A DNA stretch of 64,000 nucleotides from Pseudoalteromonas holothuriae (lineage in GTDB: Bacteria; Pseudomonadota; Gammaproteobacteria; Enterobacterales; Alteromonadaceae): positions 1 through 64,000 of the forward strand of contig NZ_CAMAPC010000002.1 of the NCBI RefSeq assembly GCF_945859825.1, in the 5' to 3' direction. Of the stretch, positions 55,617-64,000 are shown one piece after another. Positions within the stretch are counted from its first letter, which is position 1. Every line of letters starts with the position of its first letter. Below the pieces are notes generated by a model, which saw only the letters and a program-made list of their open reading frames with translations, searched no databases and was not told the origin of the DNA. Both the position numbers and the translations under genes were made by a program.

Positions 55617-55781
55617 AAAGTATTCAAACAGCGAACGGTATTTAAGTTGTAAATAGTAATAATAAACTTAGGTTTAAAACTCTAAATGCATGAAATAGAA
55701 ATAAAATAGTAATAATAAAGCTGGTAATACTCTGCTGTTTTATGGGACATTGAGAGTAATAAATAATCAGGGAGTGATGTG

Positions 55782-56549
55782 ATGATAAGTCGTCAGGGGT
55801 TTGAGTATGCTTTAATGGGGTTTAAAAAACCGTCAATTGTTTTTCTTAATGGTTTTAGGATGAAGTTTGATACTTGGAACCAAGTACATACAATCCTCAG
55901 TGATAGGTACGAAATACTGCTTTATAATCGACTCAGTGTTGGGCAATCAAAAAAAGCACTTCAACATCAATTGGGTAAAGTGATTGTAGATCAGCTCAGA
56001 GACTTATTAGCCGAACTTGACATTACGCCGCCTTATTTATTAGTTGGTCACTCACTGGGTGGGCTTTATGCAAATTTATATGCCCGAACATACCCTGATG
56101 AAGTGTCTGGTGTGGTGTTTGTTGATGCGCCTCATCCAGAAGAAATTGCCGCGCAGCGCCTATTTACTGCGCCTTTGCCACTTCGTGTAATTAATGAGGG
56201 GGTAAAAAAGATTGAAAAGCTATTCGATAAGTATAAACACTCTGAAGATGAGTGTATTGATGAAACCGTGTTGCAAATTACCCAAGCTGGCGACTTTCCA
56301 GCCATTCCTGTGGCGGTACTATCAGGGGCCAAAAAAATGCCATTTGTACCACAAGCAGCGTTTGATATACATTTAGAGTATCAAAAAGAGTTACTTAAAC
56401 TAGCACCATACACCACACAGTATGTGTGTAATGAGAGTGGGCATTTTGTACAAGTAACTGAACCAGAAGTCGTCATTGCAGCCATCGATAAGATGGTGCT
56501 TGAATTAGCTCAAAATGAGCATGATATTTATAGGAGCGTTGCTCTTTAA
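55782..56549 (+). CDS. Alpha/beta hydrolase
   Basis: 255 aa from the ATG at 55782 (AGGGAG seven bases upstream). The nucleophile elbow is LLVGHSLGGLYANLYA (GHSLG, about residues 88-92). The oxyanion region is FLNGFRMKFDTW, the acid is likely in VLSGAKKMPFVP or nearby, and the His is in NESGHFVQVTEPE. No signal peptide, so cytoplasmic. The substrate is unknown. Confidence 0.9.
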   Translation: MISRQGFEYALMGFKKPSIVFLNGFRMKFDTWNQVHTILSDRYEILLYNRLSVGQSKKALQHQLGKVIVDQLRDLLAELDITPPYLLVGHSLGGLYANLYARTYPDEVSGVVFVDAPHPEEIAAQRLFTAPLPLRVINEGVKKIEKLFDKYKHSEDECIDETVLQITQAGDFPAIPVAVLSGAKKMPFVPQAAFDIHLEYQKELLKLAPYTTQYVCNESGHFVQVTEPEVVIAAIDKMVLELAQNEHDIYRSVAL

Positions 56550-56561
56550 TGCAAGAGCAAC
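56538..56561. terminator. Hairpin between convergent genes
   Basis: Nine-base arms GTTGCTCTT (56538-56546) and AAGAGCAAC (56553-56561) overlap the hydrolase stop and precede the convergent membrane protein gene end. Confidence 0.55.
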
Positions 56562-56577
56562 TGTATTAACGTGATGT

Positions 56578-57411
56578 TTATTGTTCAATCAACATTTCTT
56601 CAACCTTTAAGCCGGTGAGCTTTTTAAGAGAAGAAAACAAGTAATAGAGCGCTAAAAAGAACAAGATCATACTGGGCACCATAATCACTGGATAACTAAT
56701 TGCTGTCATGCGGCCTAGCTCATTATTGTATGCCTCAGTGCCTGCTGGGCTTACCACAATCATTTTCGCTAATACGTAATTAAGTACTGACGATAAAAAG
56801 AACGACCCAGCTAAAATATTAGACGCTACGATTTGCACTTTGGGTAACTTACTGGTGTTGCCTTTTTGCTCTAGCGCGTTTTCAATTTTGGGAATATCCA
56901 TTACCTTATCGTTAAACAGCATGGTTTTAAGCAATGGGTATTTGGTGTACTGGCTGACAATAATCGCCACACCAATGAGCCCGGGGATCAAGGCTTCTTT
57001 AATGGCAATATACTTTGCGTCAAGCTCCAATAGGCTAATGCCGCCCGTCATCAATACTGAAATAATGCCCAGCCCCGAGATAAAGTTAAACTTACCGGTT
57101 TTATTGCGCTCCCACAGACCAAAACCAATAGGAAATATTAGTGCAATAATCACCCCAAGCGTTGGCCCTAAGTACTCAGCCCCAGAAAAGCGGGTTAAAA
57201 TTACCACAGGAATAATAATGTTAAAAATAAGCTGGCTAAAAAAGCCCGTTGGTTTTTGATTGGCTGACGACACACATGCCTCGGTGAATTTAAATAATAA
57301 TAGTTTGAGTGTACGGCAAACAGGTGGGGCGCGGCAAACAGTTGCGGTGGTAAATTTGTAGGCCGGTTGGGCAAAGTGCGTCTCGTTTAAGATAAGTTGG
57401 GGTTTAGACAT
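56578..57411 (-). CDS. VC0807-like integral membrane protein
   Basis: 277 aa. From about residue 58 it reads GFFSQLIFNIIIPVVILTRFSG and then EYLGPTLGVIIALIFPIGFGLWE, and about six helices follow. This is the pattern of the VC0807 family of uncharacterised membrane proteins. The first 50 residues (RAPPVCRTLKLLLFKFTEACV) are unusual for the family, so the true start may be an internal GTG near residue 47. No convincing ribosome site was found for either. Function unknown. Confidence 0.78.
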   Translation of the reverse strand: MSKPQLILNETHFAQPAYKFTTATVCRAPPVCRTLKLLLFKFTEACVSSANQKPTGFFSQLIFNIIIPVVILTRFSGAEYLGPTLGVIIALIFPIGFGLWERNKTGKFNFISGLGIISVLMTGGISLLELDAKYIAIKEALIPGLIGVAIIVSQYTKYPLLKTMLFNDKVMDIPKIENALEQKGNTSKLPKVQIVASNILAGSFFLSSVLNYVLAKMIVVSPAGTEAYNNELGRMTAISYPVIMVPSMILFFLALYYLFSSLKKLTGLKVEEMLIEQ

Positions 57412-57691
57412 TTAGTCTTGAGTTTTTAGCTAAGCGTAAAGACGTAAGCACTTGACCAACCAGTCACACTTATTAACTAATTTATTTGTCGAACAGGCAG
57501 TGAGAAAGTAACATAACTTGACTGATGCGATAAATGTTTTGTCGTATTAGGTACGAGAATATTAATATTTTCATATAAACCAATCCTTTGCGCGTAAATC
57601 AAACGAAAATCAATGTTGCCAAGTTGTGTACACTGGGTTAATATTGGCCGCAGAGGTGAGGGGTATATGCCTACACATAAGGATTAGGATG

Positions 57692-57847
57692 ATGAAAGCC
57701 TCAATGAAACTAACAATTAAATCAAAGAAACTGAAAGAACTATCGAAAGAAAATGCGCAGCAGGTTGGCGGGGCGACTCTCAAAGGTGGTGAACCTCAAC
57801 AAGCCGCCGGCGCTCATTGGCCCACTCTTTATAGTTGCGTTTGCTAG
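57692..57847 (+). CDS. Small RiPP-like precursor peptide with GG leader (orphan)
   Basis: 51 aa from the ATG at 57692, which has AAGGA eight bases upstream (another ATG at 57689 is equally possible). The leader MKASMKLTIKSKKLKELSK resembles that of the lanthipeptide precursor at 4802-5059 (MKLTLKK...LS) and ends in AQQVGG at residues 22-27. The predicted 24-residue core carries two Thr, one Ser and two Cys, with the C-terminal end LYSCVC. No modifying enzyme lies beside it. The LanB/LanC pair 53 kb away is the only such pair in the window and could act on it. Two paralogous membrane proteins follow directly. Confidence 0.68.
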   Translation: MKASMKLTIKSKKLKELSKENAQQVGGATLKGGEPQQAAGAHWPTLYSCVC

Positions 57848-57869
57848 GAGTTAAATATAAGGACTTAAC

Positions 57870-58427
57870 ATGAATGAGATTTTATATGCTTTAGGGTGGG
57901 TATTTAATATTGCTGCATTTTTTATCGTGGTTTTTTGGGGAAAAAAGTTTACAGCTATGAAATGGAAGTTGTTCTTTGGTGTAAAAAAAGACTTAGCATC
58001 AGTGCAACACCATGAGCTTTATTCGTGTTTTTTAACCGCATTTTGTTTTCTTCTTTTTCATATTTTAGGCTCTGAATTAGAGCACTTTATGTTATCCCTT
58101 GAAATGGAAAAAGTGGAAAAAATTAAACTGTTCTACACGACCAATACGGTTTTTTTATTTATGTTTATCGCCACGCTTTTTTGCTTGCATTTGGTTCGCG
58201 GTTGTACATTTTCTAAAGCCGCACGAGTATGCGTATACACCACGTTAGTGTTTATGATGCTACAAGGCATGCAGTTGATAGCGAGAGGCTATTATGATTA
58301 TCATGAACTTAGCATAATATACAAATTAGGCGTGTGGATATGTAACTTGACCGCTTTGGCATATGTAGCCTCATACCCAATTAAGTCGTTAAAAGACTAT
58401 TTTAAAGAAAAACGTGCAGCGCAATAA
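57870..58427 (+). CDS. Hypothetical membrane protein, paralogue 1, downstream of the small peptide
   Basis: 185 aa with about four membrane helices and no family that I recognise. Motifs shared with the next gene product are MKWKLFFG.KK, SVQHHELYSCFLT, RVCVYTTLV, and MQLIARGYYDYHELSIIYKLGVW. It starts 22 bases after the peptide gene with no terminator between, so the two are probably co-transcribed. Roles such as immunity, export or sensing of the peptide are conceivable, but nothing in the sequence proves them. Confidence 0.82.
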   Translation: MNEILYALGWVFNIAAFFIVVFWGKKFTAMKWKLFFGVKKDLASVQHHELYSCFLTAFCFLLFHILGSELEHFMLSLEMEKVEKIKLFYTTNTVFLFMFIATLFCLHLVRGCTFSKAARVCVYTTLVFMMLQGMQLIARGYYDYHELSIIYKLGVWICNLTALAYVASYPIKSLKDYFKEKRAAQ

Positions 58428-58454
58428 CGTGACTATATAAAATCTCATTCAATC

Positions 58455-58484
58455 AAAATGGCGACATCGAGTCGCCATTTTTAC
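58455..58484 (+). terminator. Intrinsic terminator after paralogue 1
   Basis: Arms AAAATGGCGAC and GTCGCCATTTT with an ATCGA loop are followed by TTACATTTT. It separates the peptide/paralogue 1 unit from paralogue 2. Confidence 0.85.
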
Positions 58485-58595
58485 ATTTTGTATGTGCTTT
58501 TTTTAAATGTATATATCTGAGCTAGTGATTTTTAGCGAAAGCTGAGCGTTATCTGCCATGTTAAAACCGTATATTTATAAACAAATACAGGAGTG

Positions 58596-59171
58596 ATGGT
58601 AGCTTTGAGTCCATTTATAGAGTTTTTGGATCACGTAGCGATGATCATGACAGTTTACATTGGGCTGCTCCTATTGTGGTTTATTGTAACGCAGTTTCCG
58701 ACCTATCGCTGGCGATTATTTTTTGTAAGAAAAGGCGAGCTTAACTCATTACAGCAACATGAAATGTACTCTTGCTTTATTACGGTTACTTGCTTTTTTT
58801 TGGTTCAAGTACTCGTTGAACCACTTGAAGTCTATTTATTAATGTTAGACATTGACTTAAATAGTAAAATCAAAATTTTTTACTTATCATGGGTGGGTGT
58901 AATTACTATTCTCATTGTCAGTATATTTCTTATGCATAGATTTATTCGGTGTTTATTTTCTGTATCAACCCGTGTTTGTTTATATACATTACTAGTGTCT
59001 ATTTCTGTTTCGTTTATACAACTGGTTGCCAGAGGCTATTTTGACTACCATGAATTGGGTCTTGTATATGAACTTGGTGGCTGGGGGGCAAGTTTAGTCT
59101 CCATCTGTGCGATGTCACTTTACCCAATCAGGCAAACGTTGGCTTATTTTAAACAGGTGCGAGAGGGCTAA
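58596..59171 (+). CDS. Hypothetical membrane protein, paralogue 2
   Basis: 191 aa from the ATG at 58596. AGGAG at 58589-58593 is too close to it, so a TTG at 58605 may be the true start. It has about four membrane helices, and shares YRWRLFFVRKGELNSLQQHE, MYSCFIT, TRVCLYTLLV and LVARGYFDYHELGLVYELGGW with paralogue 1. Tandem duplication is evident. It has its own transcription unit after a terminator. Unknown function. Confidence 0.8.
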   Translation: MVALSPFIEFLDHVAMIMTVYIGLLLLWFIVTQFPTYRWRLFFVRKGELNSLQQHEMYSCFITVTCFFLVQVLVEPLEVYLLMLDIDLNSKIKIFYLSWVGVITILIVSIFLMHRFIRCLFSVSTRVCLYTLLVSISVSFIQLVARGYFDYHELGLVYELGGWGASLVSICAMSLYPIRQTLAYFKQVREG

Positions 59172-59186
59172 TCGCAATTGTATTCT

Positions 59187-59216
59187 TAGTAGCTGATAGT
59201 AGCTGATAGTAGCTGA
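59187..59216. repeat. Ten-base tandem repeat
   Basis: AGTAGCTGAT is repeated about three times just after paralogue 2. No function is evident. Confidence 0.7.
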
Positions 59217-59226
59217 AATCGTATCT

Positions 59227-59252
59227 AACCGACCTACAGGGGTAGGTCGGTT
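59227..59252. terminator. Strong hairpin in the gap before the choice-of-anchor gene
   Basis: Eleven-base perfect arms AACCGACCTAC and GTAGGTCGGTT with an AGGG loop. No T-tract follows on either strand. It may end convergent transcripts from both sides. Confidence 0.55.
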
Positions 59253-59283
59253 AAGCCGAAGGCGCCACCCGACAGAGGGTATT

Positions 59284-59449
59284 TTTTGCACCTAGGTGAG
59301 CTGCTCCACTCAACATGAGTTAAAATGGCTCATTTCACCTTGCGCAAAAGGAATGTGAGCGCTTTGCGCTTTGTCATTAAACTTTTGCACCTAACTTGCG
59401 CAAAAGAAGCGCACTCACTTCGTTCGCTGTCGCTAGCCTTTTGCACCTA
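59284..59449. repeat. Three copies of TTTTGCACCTA
   Basis: Copies at 59284-59294, 59383-59393 and 59439-59449 lie in the gap, the last running into the stop of the choice-of-anchor gene. TTGCGCAAAAG also occurs twice between them (near 59340 and 59396). It looks like small duplications at the gene end; role unknown. Confidence 0.5.
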
Positions 59450-61327
59450 ATCTTTCAATGCAATTTGCCAAACGGCTACTGAGCCAGAAATTTCATTACC
59501 CACAATCAGTAGTGGTTTGCCAGTAGCGCTTTGCTCAGCAGGTACAAATGCCATACCCTCTGGTGCTAAGTCGCCGCTTATATCTGCGCCTTCAACGGTG
59601 CCACGGTTATAAAAGTAATCCGCAAACTTCACGTCATAAGGATTGGTAATGTCGTAAACCATTACGCTACCCATGCGCTCTAAACCAACAAAAGCAAATA
59701 AGCGCTCACCAATGTAGCCTAAAGCCAGCGCTTCTGGCTCTGGACCTTTTGCATCAGAGCGTGTGTCGCCTTCGTTGGTATCTTCGTCGTTGTTAAATGC
59801 ACTGCCGTGAATTGAGGCAGTGATGCGCTCAATTTGGTCGCCAGAATCAAATACCACCATACCGTTACTATCCCAAATGGTGAATGAGCGTGCGCCATAA
59901 GTATATAATTGCTCGTATTGACCATCGTTATTGTTATCACCTTTAACCGTAGTCACTTTAAGGCGGCCAATATCATCGTTGTCGTTGTTGAGGTAGGCAA
60001 AGTTATCTGCAAGGGTTAAATCTTTAGCGCGGCTTTCGTCAATATACGCTAAGCAGCCATCGTCTTTGTCGTAATCTAAACCGCCTTTGGCAGTACAATC
60101 AGCTTCGCTTGTGGTATCAAAGAAGTATTCTCGGCCATCCCCTTCGTTAGCACTAACAATAAAGTTAGCGCCTTTCCATGAAAAGTTAGAGATAGTATCT
60201 GGTTGATACATGCCGTATAGGCCTGGGTACGATTTAAAATTAATTTTTCCGTCTTTGTCTGAGGCGTCCATGGTTAGGTTTGACCAGTCTTTAAAGCCAA
60301 GACCCATCAGTTTTACACTATTATCGGTTAAATCAACCACCGCAATGGCATTGTTCTCTTGGATTGAAACGTAGGCATAACGGTTATCTTTTGAGATGCT
60401 GACATATTCAGGTTCTAAATCCATCGCAACGGTGGTATTAATCAAGTTACCGTTAATAGTGCGTCCTGTTGGATTAGCAAACACTATGCCTTGCGCTTCA
60501 AGCTCGGCTTGTTTGTCATTAAATGCTTTAAAGTCAATGTGCGTGGCGGTATCTGCTACTGCGCCATTGGTTATGTTAATTACACTGATAGTGCCTTCTG
60601 GGTCAACGCTGTAGTCACCTGCAGGTTCACCTTCATTGGCAACGACGGCTTTAGTACCATCATGGTTAAATGTCACCATGTCAGGCAATGCACCTACGAG
60701 TACGTTTTTGATAAATACAGGGGTATCGCCAGAGATATCATAAAATGCAATATGGCCTGCTTCACCGGTTGTTTTAGCGGCCATTGCAACGGCTAGCATT
60801 TGGTTGTTGTTATCAATCGCAATACTGTTGGCATCGCCGGGTGTGTGGTCATTCAGTTTTAGTGTTAAGGCACTGCTTAGGTTGGTGTTGGTCGTTACAT
60901 TTTCGTTATTTTTAGCAAGTACTGCACTGTCAAAAGACGTGGCGGGTAACACTTCTACAACCGCTTGATCGCCTGAGCTGTTGATGGCATAAATCCACTT
61001 TTTAGAGGCTTGATAAGCCACAATTTCAGCGGCACCTTCAGGGCTTTGTGCGTTAAGTACAGCGCGGCCGACTAGCTGAATATCTAATAAACGGTTTGCG
61101 TCTTGGCCGTCTACACCGTTTTGTCCATTTGCACCGTTTTGTCCATTTGTGCCACTTTGCCCGTTTAGGCCATTGTCTCCATTACTGCCAGCGGGTCCTT
61201 GCTCGCCTGCAACACCTTGTGGGCCTTGTGCGCCATTTTTACCATTGTCACCATCGAGTGAGCAACCAGCCAAAATAGCCGTAACAGAGAGTGCGATTAG
61301 AGAGTGCTTTAACGAATGTTTTAACAT
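59447..61327 (-). CDS. Choice-of-anchor I family lipoprotein with collagen-like spacer
   Basis: 626 aa from the ATG at 61327 (AAAGGG upstream; an in-frame ATG at 61348 is less likely). The lipoprotein signal (LIALSVTAILAGCS, Cys near residue 22) is followed by about 17 Gly-X-Y triplets (GAQGPQGVAGEQGPAGSNGD and onward to about residue 76). A large beta-propeller-like domain follows, with GTKAVVANEGEP, PEYVSISKDNRYAYVSIQENNAIAVVDL and a C-terminal PEGMAFVPAE. This is the choice-of-anchor I / esterase-like phytase-like family found on cell surfaces. Enzymatic activity is not established. It is probably surface-exposed, held off by the collagen-like stalk. Confidence 0.87.
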   Translation of the reverse strand: MLKHSLKHSLIALSVTAILAGCSLDGDNGKNGAQGPQGVAGEQGPAGSNGDNGLNGQSGTNGQNGANGQNGVDGQDANRLLDIQLVGRAVLNAQSPEGAAEIVAYQASKKWIYAINSSGDQAVVEVLPATSFDSAVLAKNNENVTTNTNLSSALTLKLNDHTPGDANSIAIDNNNQMLAVAMAAKTTGEAGHIAFYDISGDTPVFIKNVLVGALPDMVTFNHDGTKAVVANEGEPAGDYSVDPEGTISVINITNGAVADTATHIDFKAFNDKQAELEAQGIVFANPTGRTINGNLINTTVAMDLEPEYVSISKDNRYAYVSIQENNAIAVVDLTDNSVKLMGLGFKDWSNLTMDASDKDGKINFKSYPGLYGMYQPDTISNFSWKGANFIVSANEGDGREYFFDTTSEADCTAKGGLDYDKDDGCLAYIDESRAKDLTLADNFAYLNNDNDDIGRLKVTTVKGDNNNDGQYEQLYTYGARSFTIWDSNGMVVFDSGDQIERITASIHGSAFNNDEDTNEGDTRSDAKGPEPEALALGYIGERLFAFVGLERMGSVMVYDITNPYDVKFADYFYNRGTVEGADISGDLAPEGMAFVPAEQSATGKPLLIVGNEISGSVAVWQIALKD

Positions 61328-61504
61328 GTGAGACCCTTTTATTTTCATTAATTATAAAAAGGGGACAGTCAAACATAGGTTAATGACTTTGATATGACTA
61401 TATTATTTCAAATTTATGGCTGGATATGAAAGCTTTTGTAATCTAAGGGGTTGTGACAATATGGCTTTATAAGCATAAGAAGTGAATGTTGTCGCCGATT
61501 TAAT

Positions 61505-61532
61505 AAAACCCGACAAATGGTCATCGGGTTTT
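61505..61532 (-). terminator. Terminator after the subtilase gene
   Basis: Arms AAAACCCGA and TCGGGTTTT with a ten-base loop lie about 65 bases beyond the subtilase stop. On the minus strand the 3' arm ends in a T-run. Confidence 0.65.
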
Positions 61533-61598
61533 AAATTAGTGCAATATAGGTTTCACATAAGGTTAGTAAATAGCTCGCTTTTTGTTAGGCTTAAAAAT

Positions 61599-63992
61599 TT
61601 AGTTGCTTATGCTGTTTGAACTGGATGAAGCGTTATAACATATGCCTTCTAAGCAGGCCTTGATACGATATTTTCTAGTGCCTGAATTAAGGTTTGACCA
61701 TGAAATTGAAGAGCTGGATGTGCTGTATTTAAAATCGGTCCAATTGTTGGTGTTGTATTTTATAGCTACTACATAAGAATCTGCACCTTCAACATCAGGC
61801 CAATCTACAGTAATAGTATTACCTGATAATGCAGCTACAGGGGTACTTGGTGTTGCCAAACTTATGAATGTAGAGTTAGAAGTAGATGATGCTGCTGAGC
61901 AATGGTCATCGTAACAAGCTTTAACACGGTAAGTGCGCGCTCCAGCTGGGAGGTTATGCCAAGTGATTGAATTAGTATTGCTACTAAAGCGAAAAGTTGT
62001 CCAACTGTTATTATTATACTTTATCGAAATTAGATAATTATTAGCAAAATGAACGGCTGGCCAATTAACTGTGATTGTTGAGTTATCAGATACTGTGGCT
62101 GATGGTGCTGAAGGAGTACTTGGAGCGACTATAACCGTATTTGAACTACTAGACTCGTTTGAACAAGTTTGATCATAGCAAGCTTTTATTTTGTAACTGC
62201 GAGCACCAGCCGGTAAATTGCTCCAAGAGAATGATGTACGAGTAGTTGAGTATCTGAAGTCGGTCCAAGTATTGTCATTGTATTTAATGGCGACTAGGTA
62301 ATTATTAGCGTTGTTTACCGGGCTCCAGGTCGCTGTCACTTTATTTCCTGTTACCTTAGCTATCGGTGCATTTGGTGTGTTAGGAGTTGGAGGCGTGATA
62401 TAAATGTTGTCAGATGCATTAGATATGTTGGAACACTTTCCTAACCGGCATGCCCGTACTTTAAATTGATAGTTTCCTGAGGCTAAGTTATGTGTCGTGT
62501 ATGATGAAGATGTACTAGATTCATTAAAGCCAGACCAACTCTGCTGGTTATATCGTGAAGAGATAAAATACTCTTCGGCACCTTGAACTGGTTGCCATGT
62601 TAAAGTCACTGTATTGCGGCTTTTGACTTGAGTGCTTAATGCTGTTGGAGTTGCCAGTGTGATTGCGCTTTTTATTGCAGCAGAGGCTGCGAATACATCT
62701 AAGCGAGGAAAAGGAAGGTTGTTTCTATTATCAGTCACTTCTTTAGAGTTAGACTCTAAGGTATTTTCAATTTGGTTTGGCGTTAAGTTAGGGTTGATAG
62801 ATTTGAGTACAGCTATAGCGCCAGTGACGTGAGGGGCAGCCATTGATGTACCTGATTTTATTATATACCTGCCGCGTATAGTAGAAGATAGAATACTTTG
62901 CCCTGGAGCTAATATATCAACCAGTGCTGAGCTATTTGAATAACCACTTATATTATCGCTATTATCTCGCGTACTCCCGACGGTAATGGCACTAGAAATA
63001 CAACCTGGTGCTCCTACACCGTCGCTAAAGCCGCTATTTCCTGATGAAATTACCGTTAGAATACCTCTTGCTCTTAATGTTTCTACTGCATCTGCACGCA
63101 TGTCATTATTACAGGCTTGTGTATGATGGCCGCCACCAATACTCATATTTATAGCTGCGATGTTGCGTGTTTGAGCATTATTTAAGATCCACTCTAATGC
63201 AGCCAGTTGATCTGAAGCATAGGATAGTATGCAAGCTCGGCCCCTACATTGTTCATACTCACGACCAAAGCGAGAAAATACTTGTACTGCGACGATGTCT
63301 GCGTTAGGTGCAACACCGCGAGTACTGCCATTACGTCCAGCCGCTATACCTGCTACATGGGTACCATGATCGCATACATTAATACCCGTAGCAGAGCAGT
63401 CTGCAGCAGCACCTGAGCCGAATTGCTCATCATTGCCATTAGGGCACAAGCTAGTTGAAAAATTGCTTGTACTGGTTGTTGAAAAGCAAGCTTCTTCGAC
63501 TAGGCGATCACTGTAAAAGTGATGCCATGATTCAACGCCAGTATCTAATATTGCAATTGCTTGGCCTTGACCCGTATATTGTGCCGTGTGGATTGCATCT
63601 GCGCCGATATGTTTGATGGACTCATTAAGCGTTGGTGGAAGTGGAATATCCTCTTGTATCTTAACAACGTAGCCAGATGTTATTAAATTGTCTAGCTGTA
63701 TTGGGGTTACTTCGTATACCGCTAAGTTAAACGCTGGGATAGAGGTAACTGCCGCTACACCAAGGTTGTTCTGTACTTGATTTATTTGATTATTAAATGC
63801 ATCAGGCACATTTAGTCCTTTGCTATCTGGCATTGTCAGTTTGACAATGACCCTTACTGAGCCAGCCTTTTGTGCTTTGTTTATGATGGGAGTGAGCAGC
63901 TCTGCGTTAGAGTCAATAAGATTATTAGCGTGGGCATGTGCAGCACCAAGCATAAATACAGACGATATAAGTATATTTAAGCACTTGTTCAT
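61599..63992 (-). CDS. Secreted subtilase (S8) with four FN3-like C-terminal repeats
   Basis: 797 aa with a signal peptide (ISSVFMLGAAHAHA) and an I9-like propeptide (about 25-105: VRVIVKLTMPD, LITSGYVVKIQED). The catalytic domain has Asp in AILDTGVES, His in DHGTHVAGIAAG, the oxyanion Asn region VISSGNSG, and Ser in SGTSMAAPHVTGA. The C-terminal 350 residues hold four repeats of the type W..V..A..Y.I..KYN...W..F..S......W.NL..G...YR.KAC, each an FN3-like domain with a KAC motif. No PPC domain is seen. It is an extracellular protease with probable adhesion modules, common in marine Alteromonadales. The start lies eight bases from the window end, so its promoter is outside. Confidence 0.93.
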   Translation of the reverse strand: MNKCLNILISSVFMLGAAHAHANNLIDSNAELLTPIINKAQKAGSVRVIVKLTMPDSKGLNVPDAFNNQINQVQNNLGVAAVTSIPAFNLAVYEVTPIQLDNLITSGYVVKIQEDIPLPPTLNESIKHIGADAIHTAQYTGQGQAIAILDTGVESWHHFYSDRLVEEACFSTTSTSNFSTSLCPNGNDEQFGSGAAADCSATGINVCDHGTHVAGIAAGRNGSTRGVAPNADIVAVQVFSRFGREYEQCRGRACILSYASDQLAALEWILNNAQTRNIAAINMSIGGGHHTQACNNDMRADAVETLRARGILTVISSGNSGFSDGVGAPGCISSAITVGSTRDNSDNISGYSNSSALVDILAPGQSILSSTIRGRYIIKSGTSMAAPHVTGAIAVLKSINPNLTPNQIENTLESNSKEVTDNRNNLPFPRLDVFAASAAIKSAITLATPTALSTQVKSRNTVTLTWQPVQGAEEYFISSRYNQQSWSGFNESSTSSSYTTHNLASGNYQFKVRACRLGKCSNISNASDNIYITPPTPNTPNAPIAKVTGNKVTATWSPVNNANNYLVAIKYNDNTWTDFRYSTTRTSFSWSNLPAGARSYKIKACYDQTCSNESSSSNTVIVAPSTPSAPSATVSDNSTITVNWPAVHFANNYLISIKYNNNSWTTFRFSSNTNSITWHNLPAGARTYRVKACYDDHCSAASSTSNSTFISLATPSTPVAALSGNTITVDWPDVEGADSYVVAIKYNTNNWTDFKYSTSSSSISWSNLNSGTRKYRIKACLEGICYNASSSSNSISN

Positions 63993-64000
63993 AGAAGGAT

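Noticed and set aside
61096..61331. Plus-strand frames over the collagen-like region
   Set aside because: They are antisense shadows produced by the repetitive Gly-X-Y coding DNA.

Overview
The window looks like a chromosomal segment of a low-GC marine gammaproteobacterium, most likely Pseudoalteromonas or a close relative in the Alteromonadales. This is inferred from the gene repertoire (secreted S8 protease with FN3 repeats, spondin-domain proteins, DabAB, many PAS/GGDEF/hybrid kinases, TonB receptor, GH18 chitinase-like lipoprotein) and AT-rich composition. No rRNA, tRNA or CRISPR array was recognised.

Layout. 1-107 is the 3' end of a transposase, probably IS982-type. 357-5059 (minus) is a compact class I lanthipeptide locus: a cysteine-rich precursor, a LanC cyclase and a full-length LanB dehydratase. 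It is divergent from a 1352-aa one-protein hybrid two-component regulator (5351-9409). 9410-12698 holds a decayed transposase, an unknown protein, a secreted sphingomyelinase-like phosphodiesterase and a cytochrome b561. 13107-18404 has an unknown two-TM protein and a four-gene unit of two spondin-domain exported proteins plus an OmpR-type two-component system. 18985-22092 is a stressosome-like module (STAS protein, RsbT-RsbX-like fusion, PAS-GGDEF-EAL protein).

22167-30700 (minus) is the most striking region. It contains an ABC-2 type exporter (ATPase plus two permeases), a FcoT/hot-dog-like protein, an MFS transporter, a nicotianamine synthase family enzyme and a TonB-dependent receptor. 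The three transcription units are each preceded by a near-identical copy of TGATATGTTATAACAT, which resembles the gammaproteobacterial Zur box. I read this as a zinc-regulated metallophore (zincophore) synthesis, export and re-uptake locus. It has no opine dehydrogenase inside the window, unlike the staphylopine/pseudopaline clusters.

31353-44477 carries a LysE exporter, a GH18 lipoprotein, a serine hydrolase, a GNAT, an AraC regulator, a penicillin acylase-type hydrolase and a PAS hybrid kinase. It also contains two of the three copies of a MITE-like repeat, the third being near 18450. 44983-49091 is a LolD/FtsX/AttH-type ABC system. 49148-50564 has an ACT-domain protein and a DUF6279 lipoprotein. 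50663-55600 is a DabB-DabA inorganic-carbon pump with a divergent LysR regulator.

55782-59171 contains an alpha/beta hydrolase, a VC0807-like membrane protein, and a very small peptide gene whose leader resembles that of the lanthipeptide precursor. Two paralogous membrane proteins follow it. This may be a second, orphan RiPP unit. 59447-63992 (minus) encodes a collagen-like lipoprotein of the choice-of-anchor I family and a secreted subtilase with four C-terminal FN3-like repeats.
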